From Sphingomonas daechungensis (GTDB lineage Bacteria; Pseudomonadota; Alphaproteobacteria; Sphingomonadales; Sphingomonadaceae), in the NCBI RefSeq assembly GCF_014489495.1, contig NZ_CP060780.1:1437001-1501000 (forward strand): a DNA stretch of 64,000 nt, in the 5' to 3' direction. The position numbers were made by a program, and so were the translations under genes. Below, in pieces: positions 52,807-61,115 of the stretch. Positions within the stretch are counted from its first letter, which is position 1. The number at the start of each line of letters is the position of its first letter. The notes under the pieces were generated by a model, which saw only the letters and a list, made by a program, of their open reading frames with translations, was not told the DNA's origin and did not search any database.

Positions 52807-53800
52807 TGGCCAAGCGCGACCTCGCCCCCGCAAACGATCCCGCCCGCCTGGAGCTGGAGTTCGAGCAGCCGTACCTGCTCGGCCCGCTGTTCGGCGATTA
52901 CGACCGGCACCTGATCACCATCGAGCAGAGGCTGGGCGTGCACATCGCGGCGCGCGGCAATCGCGTGCAGATCGAAGGCGACCCGGACTCGGCGGCGCGA
53001 GCCCGTGAAGTGCTGATCGGCCTCTACAACCGACTCGACCAAGGGCATGACGTCGATGCGGAAGCGGTCGAGGCCGTTCTCGGCATGGCCGTGCAGCCGA
53101 ACCTCGACGGTATCATCAACGAGCAAGTGGCATCGCCTCCAGGGGTGATGATCCGCACGCGCAAGAAGACGATCGTCCCGCGCTCGACGACACAGACGGC
53201 TTACATGGAGGCGCTGTCACGCGACGACATGATCTTCGCGCTCGGCCTGCGGGCACCGGCAAGACCTATCTTGCCGTCGCGCAGGCGGTGTCGCAGCTGA
53301 TCACCGGCTCGGTCGATCGCCTGATCCTGTCGCGACCTGCGGTCGAGGCCGGCGAGCGGCTCGGCTTCCTTCCGGCGACATGAAGGAGAAGGTCGACCCC
53401 TATCTCCGCCCGCTTTACGATGCGCTTTACGATATGCTTCCGACCGAGCAGGTCGAGCGTCGTATCGCCTCCGGTGAAATCGAAATCGCGCCGATCGCTT
53501 TCATGCGCGGCCGTACGCTCAACGACGCCTTCATCATCCTTGACGAAGCGCAGAACACCACGCCGCAGCAGATGAAGATGTTCCTGACCCGCTTCGGCAT
53601 GCGCAGCCGCATGGTCATCTGCGGCGACCCCAACCAGACCGACCTTCCGAACGGCGTGAAGTCCGGTCTCAACGATGCTGTCGGTAAGCTCGAAGGCATT
53701 AAGGGCATCGACACGATCCGCTTCTCGGCCGCCGACGTCGTCCGCCATCCGCTGGTCGGGCGCATCGTCGACGCCTATGAGGGCCCGGGCTCAACAATGA
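52806..53800 (+). CDS. phoH: PhoH family ATPase (at least three apparent frameshifts)
   Basis: About 332 residues after repair. The RNA/nucleotide-binding N-terminus is '[20 protein letters not shown]'. The first break (~53247, GGCCTGCGGG one C short) falls exactly in Walker A, where '[20 protein letters not shown]' is restored. The second (~53379, CCGGCGACATG) gives '[20 protein letters not shown]'. Walker B is '[20 protein letters not shown]'. Near 53785-53790 the run GGGCCCGGG needs further bases for a stop; with two added, the end is at TGA 53798-53800, overlapping ybeY by TGATG like other junctions here. Without repair the frame runs into ybeY. PhoH works with YbeY in RNA metabolism. Confidence 0.88.
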
Positions 53801-54303
53801 TGCTCGAGATCGACGTCGAATCCGATGACGAATGGGACAGTAGCACCGACTGGTCCCTGCTCGTCCGTCGCGCCGCTGAATCCGCCGTTGCGGAGAGCGC
53901 TTTCCCGCAGCTCGCGAGGGGCTCCCGCGCCGTGGAATTGTCGGTTCGGCTGACCGGCGACGAGGAAGTCCGGGCACTCAATTCCGAATGGCGCGGCAAG
54001 GACAAGCCGACCAACGTCTTGTCGTTCCCGATGTCCGAAGCCGAAGAGCTCGCAAGCGCGGACGGCGATGGGCCGGAACTGATGCTCGGTGACATCGTCC
54101 TCGCTCGCGGCGTTTGCGAGCGGGAAGCGGCCGAGAAGGCGGTCCCGGTCGAGACCCATGCGACCCACCTGCTGGTGCATGGAACGCTTCACCTGCTTGG
54201 CTACGACCACATGGCCGACGACGAGGCCGCCGACATGGAGAGCCGCGAAGTTCGCGCGTTGGCGAGGCTCGGCATTTCGGACCCTTACGCGGTGAGGGAC
54301 TGA
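53800..54303 (+). CDS. ybeY: Endoribonuclease YbeY
   Basis: A 167-residue zinc-dependent single-strand endoribonuclease used in 16S rRNA 3'-end maturation and ribosome quality control. The zinc signature is '[20 protein letters not shown]' (H-x3-H-x5-H), and '[20 protein letters not shown]' is the second conserved block. ATG at 53797 or 53800; the family N-terminus matches MLEIDVESD, so 53800 is preferred. Its stop overlaps the corC ATG. No frame break. The raw sequence reads as a PhoH-YbeY fusion, but this comes from the phoH breaks. Confidence 0.92.
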   Translation: MLEIDVESDDEWDSSTDWSLLVRRAAESAVAESAFPQLARGSRAVELSVRLTGDEEVRALNSEWRGKDKPTNVLSFPMSEAEELASADGDGPELMLGDIVLARGVCEREAAEKAVPVETHATHLLVHGTLHLLGYDHMADDEAADMESREVRALARLGISDPYAVRD

Positions 54304-55179
54304 TGGCCACGCGTCACGACGAAGGCGGATCCCGCCTGTGGCGCGGCATGCGCTCCTTGCTTTTCGGCGAGGATAGCGAGCAGACCCTTCGCGACGAGAT
54401 CGAGGAAGCGATCGACGACGCCGAGGATTCGCGCCCGGTCGCCGGCGACCTTAGCCCGACCGAGCGGCAGATGCTCCGCAACCTGCTGCACTTCGGTGAG
54501 CGCAATGCCGGCGATATCTGCGTCACCCGTGGCGAGATGATTGCAGTGCCTTCGACCCTGTCGTTCGAGGACCTCGTCAGCGCGTTCGCCGACGCCGAGC
54601 ACAGCCGCCTTCCGGTCTATGGCGATGGTCTCGACGAGGTCATCGGCATGATTCACATCAAGGATGTGTTCAAGGCGCTGGTCGATCCCGGCCGCGGCCG
54701 AACCATCCAGGAATTGCTCCGCACGCCATTGTTCGTCCCGGAATCGATGGGGTTTTGGATCTGCTCGCGCGGATGCGCACCGAGCGCGTCCACCTCGCCA
54801 TCGTCGTCGATGAATTCGGCGGCACCGAAGGTCTCGTCACCATCGAGGACGTGGTCGAGGAGATTGTCGGGACATCGAGGACGAGCACGACATCGAGGAA
54901 GCGGGAATGCTGACCCTGCTCGACGACGGCGTGTGGGAAGCCGACGCCCGCATCGAGCTCGAGGAGCTGGCGAAGACGGTCGATGCACGACTGGTCTGGG
55001 AAGAGGACGAAGTCGACACGCTAGGCGGGTTGGTCTTCCTGCTGGCCGGCCACATCCCCGCGCGCGGCGAGTGCGTGGAGCATCCGTCAGGATGGAAGCT
55101 CGAAGCGGTCGATTCCGACCCTCGCAAGATCCTCCGCGTCCGGCTTCATGCGCCGGACGTCGGCGCTCAGGACGGCTAG
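54303..55179 (+). CDS. corC: CorC/HlyC family CBS-pair transporter-associated protein (two apparent frameshifts)
   Basis: About 292 residues after repair. Two CBS motifs span residues ~75-200 ('[20 protein letters not shown]', '[20 protein letters not shown]') and a C-terminal CorC_HlyC domain ('[20 protein letters not shown]', '[20 protein letters not shown]') follows. It lacks membrane helices, so it is the soluble CorC type linked with magnesium/cobalt efflux. Breaks: ~54751 (ATGGGGTTTTG one G short, giving '[20 protein letters not shown]') and ~54871 (GTCGGGACATC one G short, giving '[18 protein letters not shown]'). Start overlaps the ybeY stop. Confidence 0.9.
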
Positions 55180-55598
55180 CTCTTCGCGAACAGCTTGGCC
55201 GGGTCGGCCATCGCCTTGAATTCGAGTGCGTTGCCGGCGGGATCGAGCAGGAACATGGTCGCCTGCTCTCCCGGCTCCCCTTCAAAGCGGACGGTTGGCT
55301 CCATCACGAACCGGGTGCCTGCCGTCCGGAGGCGCTCCGCCAGTGCCTTCCAGTCCTCCATGTCCAGCACCAGCCCGAAATGCGGAACCGGCACGTCGTC
55401 GCCGTCGACGGGATTGGTGGCTCGCAACCGAACGGCATCGGGTGCGAGGTGGGCAACGATCTGATGCCCGCGCAGGTCGAAGTCGACCCAATGATCCGCG
55501 CTGCGCCCTTCCGGGCAGCCGAGAAGGTCACCGTAAAACCGCCGCGCGGCGGCGAGGTCGTCGACAGGGAATGCGATGTGAAACGGAGGCAAGGACAT
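55176..55598 (-). CDS. VOC family protein (glyoxalase/bleomycin-resistance fold)
   Basis: A 140-residue protein with two beta-alpha-beta-beta-beta units: '[20 protein letters not shown]' opens the first and '[20 protein letters not shown]' the second. Metal ligands by position are His4-type (FHIAF), 'FGLVLD' and the Glu in '[11 protein letters not shown]'. It resembles alphaproteobacterial dioxygenase-like VOC proteins; the substrate is not evident. The 3' end overlaps the corC stop by 4 bp on the other strand. It is the first gene of the segment that interrupts corC-lnt. Confidence 0.84.
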   Translation of the reverse strand: MSLPPFHIAFPVDDLAAARRFYGDLLGCPEGRSADHWVDFDLRGHQIVAHLAPDAVRLRATNPVDGDDVPVPHFGLVLDMEDWKALAERLRTAGTRFVMEPTVRFEGEPGEQATMFLLDPAGNALEFKAMADPAKLFAKS

Positions 55599-55621
55599 GG
55601 CACCGCACTGATGTGCGCCGC

Positions 55622-56826
55622 TCAGGCTGTCCACCTGTTTTCCGCGTTCATGCGCTGACGGCTTGAGGGCACGGAAGGGATGTTCAACGTCATCCGCGTC
55701 GCTGCGCGCCAGGCCCATTCGAGCGGGCCATAACGGAAGGCGCGGAACCACAGGTGCGCCGCCACGATCTGCACGCCGAACGCAACGATGCCGATCCACA
55801 GGCACTGCGCCAGCGTCACCTTGTCCCACAAGCCGAGGCCGAAGCCGTAGAACACCGGGACGAAGATGACGGACTGCAGCACGTAGAGCGTGAGGGTCAT
55901 GCGTCCGGGAGCAGCGAGAGCCGCTAGGACGGGCCGCGCTCCAGTCTGAAAGATCGCCACGAACAGCAGCACCTGCACGGTCATGATCGACAATGCGGTC
56001 CATGCGTCCAACGCCCACTGCAGGTGAGGCCGCCCGGGGCGTCCGGGCCTGCAATCTTCTCGAGCAGGACCGGACCCGCAAACCAGAACAGCAAGGATGC
56101 GGCGATGGCCAGCACGAGGGCGGTCCGTCTCACTCGACGATACCGATCCAGTTCTCGAAAGAAGCGACTGCGCCCCAACACAAGACCGACGAGGAAGAGC
56201 CCGATGATTTGCGTCAGCCGACCGGTCTCCGCGTAGAAGCTCCACTTGCTGACCTGCCCAGTCACGAGATTGGCGCGGACGACGTCCATGAAACTGCCGC
56301 CGGTCAGCGCCGGCATGGTCGTGTCGAGCGTAAAAAGCGGCGGTTGCAATGCCCAGGGCGCACCGTTCGCAGCGGCTATCGCCCGGAAGAGCAGCGGAAG
56401 CTGCAGGAAGCACAGGCCGGCCAGGACAAGCAAAAGCCGGTTGCTGCGGACGCGATCGAACAGCGGCATCAGCAACCCAAGCGTTGCCAGCACGACGAGG
56501 ATGTCCCCTCGATACAGCAGCCCGTGAACGAACCCGATGAACAGCAGCAGCACCAGCCGCCACACGAACCGGCCCCGGAAATCTTCCCCGCGCCGCGCCG
56601 CACCATCCATGATCAGGAAGAAGCTCAGGCCGAAGCACAAAGCGAAGAGGGCGTAGGACTTGCCGGCAAAAATGCCGAACACCCAATCGAACACGGGACC
56701 GCCCGTCGGGTTCGCCCAATAGAGTTCGAATTTCTCAACGCAGTGTACGAGGAAGAGACCGAGCAAAGCGAAGCCCCGCAACGAGTCAACGAGCTCCAAT
56801 CGTCGCGTGTCGTGAGTGCTCGCCAT
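55622..56826 (-). CDS. DUF418-family membrane protein (one apparent frameshift)
   Basis: About 401 residues after repair with around ten hydrophobic helices. The N-terminus '[20 protein letters not shown]' and the C-terminal block '[20 protein letters not shown]' followed by '[20 protein letters not shown]' and '[20 protein letters not shown]' are hallmarks of DUF418 (YeiB-like, acyltransferase-3 related). The break is at ~56035 (GCCCCGGGCGGCC one G short, giving '[20 protein letters not shown]'). Start at ATG 56824-56826. Function unknown; possibly envelope modification. Confidence 0.84.
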
Positions 56827-56887
56827 GGTCCCCCGGCCTAGCTGGCACACGCGCCTCGAATAGACAATCAGGCGGCCGACGGTCGAA

Positions 56888-56951
56888 TGTCAGCTTTCGA
56901 CTCATTCTTGGCGGAAGCTAGCGTCCGCTTTCGACCCATTGCGGACGCTAG
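56888..56951. repeat. Two tandem copies of a ~30-bp repeat, left of the DUF805-like gene
   Basis: Copy a (56888-56920) reads TGTCAGCTTTCGACTCATTC then TTGGCGGAAGCTAG; copy b (56922-56951) reads CGTCCGCTTTCGACCCATTG then CGGACGCTAG. The common core is GTCCGCTTTCGACCCATTGC-GGA-C-GCTAG. Related copies lie at 57363-57393 and 57399-57430 on the other side of the intervening gene. The region 56827-56979 has no gene. Confidence 0.7.
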
Positions 56952-56979
56952 ATGTGGCTCGCTCTAGACCGCGGCAGAC

Positions 56980-57342
56980 CTATTTTGGCAACGCATCTGG
57001 ATTTCGCGTGGCGGCGAACCAACCAATGATCACCGGCACGAGGAAAATAAATCCGCTAGGATAGAAGGTGATTGAGCCCCACGCCCATGAGCCTAGTTCC
57101 CACCGTGGACCGACATGGAAAACCAAGATCATTGGCAAGAGCCACCAACCCGAAAGCGATGCATCTTGAAGGCGGAAATAGGTAAGTAGGACCAGCGCGA
57201 CATAAGAAAGCCCGCCTATCGCAAATGCCAACAAGGCCCAGCTCTGCGAAAGGTTAAGCGATAGAATGAGTCCGGAAATGAGCGCGAAGCTCGCCAATCG
57301 ATATTCCTGCCGCCCACCAAGTCCTTCAATGAGGTCGCGCAT
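56980..57342 (-). CDS. Small membrane protein, DUF805-like, 120 residues
   Basis: Four hydrophobic helices: 'LASFALISGLILSLNLSQSW', 'LLAFAIGGLSYVALVLLTYF', 'WWLLPMILVFHVGPRWELGS' and 'GFIFLVPVIIGWFAATRNPD'. The link 'FRLQDASLSGWWLLPMILVF' resembles the conserved RLHDxGxSGWW element of DUF805, so it may be a distant relative. The gene is visibly more AT-rich than its neighbours and is bracketed by pairs of a 30-bp repeat, suggesting it was acquired as a unit. Confidence 0.55.
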   Translation of the reverse strand: MRDLIEGLGGRQEYRLASFALISGLILSLNLSQSWALLAFAIGGLSYVALVLLTYFRLQDASLSGWWLLPMILVFHVGPRWELGSWAWGSITFYPSGFIFLVPVIIGWFAATRNPDALPK

Positions 57343-57362
57343 ACTTCAAGCTAATCCGGCTA

Positions 57363-57430
57363 GCGTTCGCTTTTCACCCAAACCTGCCGCTAGATCGCTG
57401 GTGTCCTTTTCGACCCATTGCGGACTTTAG
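57363..57430. repeat. Two tandem copies of the ~30-bp repeat, right of the DUF805-like gene
   Basis: Copy c (57363-57393) reads GCGTTCGCTTTTCACCCAAA then CCTGCCGCTAG; copy d (57399-57430) reads TGGTGTCCTTTTCGACCCAT then TGCGGACTTTAG. Copy d shares the 15-mer CGACCCATTGCGGAC with copy b at 56935-56949. A weaker match, CTTCCCACCCATTCCCGAC, occurs near 59343. The repeats may be a mobile-element footprint. Confidence 0.65.
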
Positions 57431-57482
57431 GGCTTCAAGGCAGATGAGACTTTAAGGCACCTTCGCGTTCCGGAGGGTATCA

Positions 57483-58379
57483 GTGGCGTCAGTTGAGCTT
57501 CATCCAGATATTCCGGTGAATATCGTGCTCCTTTCTATTCGCGAGCCAAGGCGGATTCGTAAACATTATGAACGTGGGGATCTGATCATCCTCTCGGACG
57601 TCAGGATCGATGCCGACTTCGATTCCATCGCCGCTGCCGAGCCAAGCGGCGGGGTCGAGGTCAGAAGGCAAAAGTTCGTTTTTCGGAAGAGCGTCAAAGG
57701 AAAACCCGCCAATCGGTCCACGATCTGGCAGCGCTTCTTTGGAGGACGGCTGGAAAATGAACCGGAGGCTTGCCGACAAATCCAGAACGCGATCAGCGCG
57801 GTCGATACACAGATGGACCGGTTGGTTCGGAAGATCTTCAGTCGCCAGAGGTTCATCATCGATTTCACGGCTTGGAAATTCCAGAGGATCGTGGGCGAGA
57901 ACTTGCACATCGACAATCTGCCAAACCTCAACGATTCCACACAGGTGCGTCTTTTTGCCAACGTGGACAATAAGCCGCGCCGGTGGAGCGTCGGCAGGCA
58001 CTGGCGTCACTACGCGGAGCGGTACTTCATCTCCGCGAAGCTATTCGAAGTCGCGGACGATGCTCCGGAATTCAACGGGCGTCTAAATCACGCGGCGTTC
58101 GGGCAGAGCCACATGAGTTGCGATGAACCTAGGCATCTGCTCGAGTTCGAGGTTGGCGAAGTCTGGCTCATCAATTCGGCCATAGTTGCGCACCAGGTCA
58201 GGGGTGGAGACCGGCTTTGCAGTGCCAATTACGAATATCCATACGGGCAGTGCATGAGCCGCAGGGAAACGTTGCCGTACATGATCCGCGAGATTGCCAG
58301 TCGGCACGGCTTCCCCCCTCTTCAGGCGAAGCAGTCGCTTCGCAGACTCCTTCCATTTCTGCGCAGCCGGGCAGCATGA
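57483..58379 (+). CDS. Kdo-hydroxylase-like Fe(II)/2-oxoglutarate oxygenase, copy 1
   Basis: A 298-residue protein starting at GTG 57483, six bases after GGAGGG. The central region 'ENLHIDNLPNLNDSTQVRLF' supplies a HxD pair (H142, D144), and 'VGEVWLINSAIVAHQVRGGD' supplies the distal His (H237) and Arg for 2-oxoglutarate. 'RLFANVDNKPRRWSVGRHW' resembles the conserved 'R-x-F-x-N-x-(N/D)xxPRxWxxG' block of the Kdo 3-hydroxylase (KdoO) family, which modifies lipopolysaccharide sugars. The copy at 58383 has the same layout. More AT-rich than flanking housekeeping genes. The substrate could be another glycan or small molecule; family placement is by pattern only. Confidence 0.6.
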   Translation: MASVELHPDIPVNIVLLSIREPRRIRKHYERGDLIILSDVRIDADFDSIAAAEPSGGVEVRRQKFVFRKSVKGKPANRSTIWQRFFGGRLENEPEACRQIQNAISAVDTQMDRLVRKIFSRQRFIIDFTAWKFQRIVGENLHIDNLPNLNDSTQVRLFANVDNKPRRWSVGRHWRHYAERYFISAKLFEVADDAPEFNGRLNHAAFGQSHMSCDEPRHLLEFEVGEVWLINSAIVAHQVRGGDRLCSANYEYPYGQCMSRRETLPYMIREIASRHGFPPLQAKQSLRRLLPFLRSRAA

Positions 58380-58382
58380 ACC

Positions 58383-59336
58383 TTGGCGAAGATCGTTCTC
58401 AATCCCAGGGTACCTAACCGCATCCGCAAGATCGACTTCCGCCAATATGCAAACGGCTCAGCGACGGACACTCACGAGCTCACGCGTTGGTACGAGAACG
58501 GTGATCTCATCATTCTGTCCAACTACCGATTTCAGGCAGGCCGCGAGGTCTTTCATCGCGTGCCTTTCCCCAACAAGCGAGAAAAGAACAAACTGATACT
58601 CACGCTCGATGAAGCCCGCCACGGCGAAGCTCCGCGTGACGACGAATGGGCAGCGGCTCTGGAGAATCTGGAGGCGACTGACGTCAGCACGGAGGAATTT
58701 CGGGAGACGGTTCGTCAAGCCAATGATGAGTTGCTTCGCCTATCGGATCAGCTGTTCCCGCACTACCGCTACTCCAAACGATTCTGCATCTACAACCTGA
58801 CCGAAATGCTCGCGCACAACATGCATTTCGATAGTCCTCAGCATGCCGCCGACTTTACGCAATTGCGCGCCTTCGTGAACATCGACACCTTCCCGCGAAT
58901 ATGGCGCATCGGAGGCACGCTCGAAGAGATGGTTGGCGACTGCTATCATTCAGCAGACCTCAAGAAGACGATCGGCAAGCACCCTCGGATGTTCTCCCGG
59001 CAAACGACATTGTCGGCGTTCGGTGACCGCTATGAAAGCGGAGCACATCCCTATCCGATGCACTCGATAGCATTCCAGCCTGGCGAGGTTTGGTTCCTGA
59101 ATCCGAACATGCTTGCACATGAGGTCGTCTACGGCCGTCGGATCATGGACGGAGTGTTCCTGTTCGAAGCGTCCGGGCTTCAGAATCCCAAGCGATTTTA
59201 TCCGGCCATTGTCGACCGTCTTCACCGGAAACATCTCGGCCCGCTTCAGCATTGTTGGCGGAGATGGAGAAGCCATGAATGGCTTCAAGCCCTGCGACGG
59301 AGACTAGCGAACGCTCGCCTCCGGCCGCCGACGTAG
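58383..59336 (+). CDS. Kdo-hydroxylase-like Fe(II)/2-oxoglutarate oxygenase, copy 2
   Basis: A 317-residue paralogue starting at TTG 58383, three bases after the stop of copy 1. Ligands in equivalent places: 'LAHNMHFDSPQHAADFTQLR' (H148, D150), 'AFVNIDTFPRIWRIGGTLEE', and 'PGEVWFLNPNMLAHEVVYGR' (H246, then Arg). The N-terminal ~120 residues differ from copy 1 and include a charged insert ('EARHGEAPRDDEWAAALENL'). Both copies share 'RKIxFRQY/RKHYERGDLIIL'-like openings ending in GDLIILS. Divergence between them is high, so the duplication is old or each was acquired as a pair. No ribosome site is evident; translation may be coupled to copy 1. Confidence 0.58.
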   Translation: MAKIVLNPRVPNRIRKIDFRQYANGSATDTHELTRWYENGDLIILSNYRFQAGREVFHRVPFPNKREKNKLILTLDEARHGEAPRDDEWAAALENLEATDVSTEEFRETVRQANDELLRLSDQLFPHYRYSKRFCIYNLTEMLAHNMHFDSPQHAADFTQLRAFVNIDTFPRIWRIGGTLEEMVGDCYHSADLKKTIGKHPRMFSRQTTLSAFGDRYESGAHPYPMHSIAFQPGEVWFLNPNMLAHEVVYGRRIMDGVFLFEASGLQNPKRFYPAIVDRLHRKHLGPLQHCWRRWRSHEWLQALRRRLANARLRPPT

Positions 59337-59518
59337 TGGCAACTTCCCACCCATTCCCGACAGGACGATAAAAGGACTGTCCTAGCTACCCGCACTGCGG
59401 GCATAGGCGGCTGCATGACCGTTCCCGCCTTCTCGTGCCTTCCACGACCGTCTCGCGTGCGGGGGTCGATGCGCGCGTTGAAGCGTGGACTTGGCGACCT
59501 TCAGCCGCGGAGCGCAGC

Positions 59519-61053
59519 GTGAAATTCGCGCGTTCGCCATTCCTCCTCGCTTTCGTTGCCGGGGCGGTGTCCGCTTTTGCGTTCCAGCCGGTCGGGCTGT
59601 GGCCGCTGATGCCGCTAGCTTTTGCGGCGCTCTGCGAACTGCTGACGCGGACGCGGAGCCTGAAGGGGGCGCTGGCGACCGGATGGCTCTTTGGGCTCGG
59701 CCAGTTCGTCATCGGACTCAACTGGATCGCGACCGCTTTCACTTACCAGGCCGCGATGCCGGCCTGGCTGGGCTGGATCGCGGTGGTGCTGCTCTCGCTC
59801 TACCTCGCCGTCTATCCCATGCTTGCGGCGGGGATTGCCTGGACGTTTGGGCGTCACCGGCCGATCGCGATGGTGCTCGGGCTGGCCGGAGCCTGGGCGA
59901 TCGCCGAGTGGCTGAGGGCGGGCATCTTTACCGGCTTCGCGTGGAATCCGGTCGCGGCGACCTTCGACAACACGCACCTTCTGAATGCGGCTGCCACCGT
60001 CGGAACCTACGGGCTGTCCGCCATCGTGGTGCTGGCCGGAGGATTGATCTTCCTGCTGGTCCGTCGGGACTGGCGATGGGCGGGGGAGTCGCGGTTTCGC
60101 TTCTGCTGCTCCACTTCCTTCCGCGAGCGGAGCTTGCCGCAGATTCCGGTCTCGCTATCCGCGTCGTGCAGCCCAACATCGGGCAGCAGGACAAGTGGCG
60201 GCCGGGCTATTCCGAAATCGCCGCGCAGCGCCTCGCGCAGCTTTCGATGGAGCAGCGTCCCGACGGCCCACGGCTGCTGTTCTGGCCGGAAGCGGCGGTG
60301 ACCAATCCCATGCTGGACGAGAGGTCGCAGCCCTACGGCGCCTATGCCGACTTCGAGCGGGCTCGCGCGGCGTCGCTGGTCGGGCCGGGCGATTATTTGC
60401 TGACCGGCGGGATCGCTCTGTTCTCGAAGGACAAGATCGCGGTCAGCGGCGCGGCCAACAGCGTGTTCGTCTTCGGCCAGGGCGGGCGGCTGGTCGGGCG
60501 CTACGACAAGGCGCATCTCGTGCCGTACGGCGAATATCTGCCGATGCGTCCGCTGCTTTCCTCGATCGGCCTGTCGCGGCTGGCGCCCGGCGATGTCGAT
60601 TTCCTGCCGGGCCCCGGTCCGCGGACGATCGAGCTGCCGGGGTGGGGCAAGGTCGGCTTCCAGCTTTGCTACGAGATCATATTTTCCGGGCAGGTCGTCG
60701 ATCGCCGCAATCGGCCGGACTTCATCTTCAATCCGTCCAACGACGCCTGGTTCGGCGCGTGGGGGCCGCCGCAGCACCTCGCGCAGGCGAGGCTGAGGGC
60801 CGCGGAGGAAGGCATTCCAGTGATCCGCTCGACACCGACGGGAATCAGCGCGGTGATCGATGCGCACGGGCAAGTCGTCCAGTCGCTGCCGTGGCGAACC
60901 GCCGGCTATTTTGACGGCACGCTCCCACCGCCCGCCGCGAAGCCGACCCTTTTCGCCCGATTTGGCAATGTCCTACCTTTGGGCATCGGCTTCCTACTCG
61001 TCATCGCGGCCATTGCCCTCGGACGGACGGGACGCTATCGGCGGAACACATAA
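59519..61053 (+). CDS. lnt: Apolipoprotein N-acyltransferase (one apparent frameshift)
   Basis: About 511 residues after repair. The N-terminal ~190 residues carry six membrane helices; the nitrilase-like domain follows with Glu in '[14 protein letters not shown]' (~residue 256), Lys in '[16 protein letters not shown]' (~330) and Cys in '[14 protein letters not shown]' (~383). It adds the third acyl chain to lipoproteins in the inner membrane; the lipoproteins encoded in this window would be clients. The break is at ~60082 (GCGGGGGAGTC one G short), giving '[20 protein letters not shown]'. Start at GTG 59519 behind GGAG; an in-frame extension upstream is unlikely. Confidence 0.92.
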
Positions 61054-61068
61054 AGCATTCTTTATATG
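61049..61068. promoter_or_regulatory. AT-rich palindrome upstream of metK
   Basis: CATAAAG-CATT-CTTTATATG contains a perfect ATAAAG/CTTTAT dyad. It overlaps the last codons of lnt and lies 47 bp before the metK ATG. It is related to the palindrome at 34662-34685 before an M24 peptidase gene (shared ATA-AAG/CTT-TAT-ATG halves). A methionine/SAM-responsive repressor site is a reasonable guess given metK, but no regulator gene is in the window. Confidence 0.5.
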
Positions 61069-61115
61069 AGGTTCCGGCCACGCCGGATCAGATCGCCAAG
61101 GACTTCAGCCCAACC

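Noticed and set aside
53380-54303. A continuous frame joining the end of PhoH to YbeY, as if a fusion protein
   Set aside because: It appears only because of lost bases in phoH; repair separates the two genes with a TGATG junction like those of neighbouring genes.
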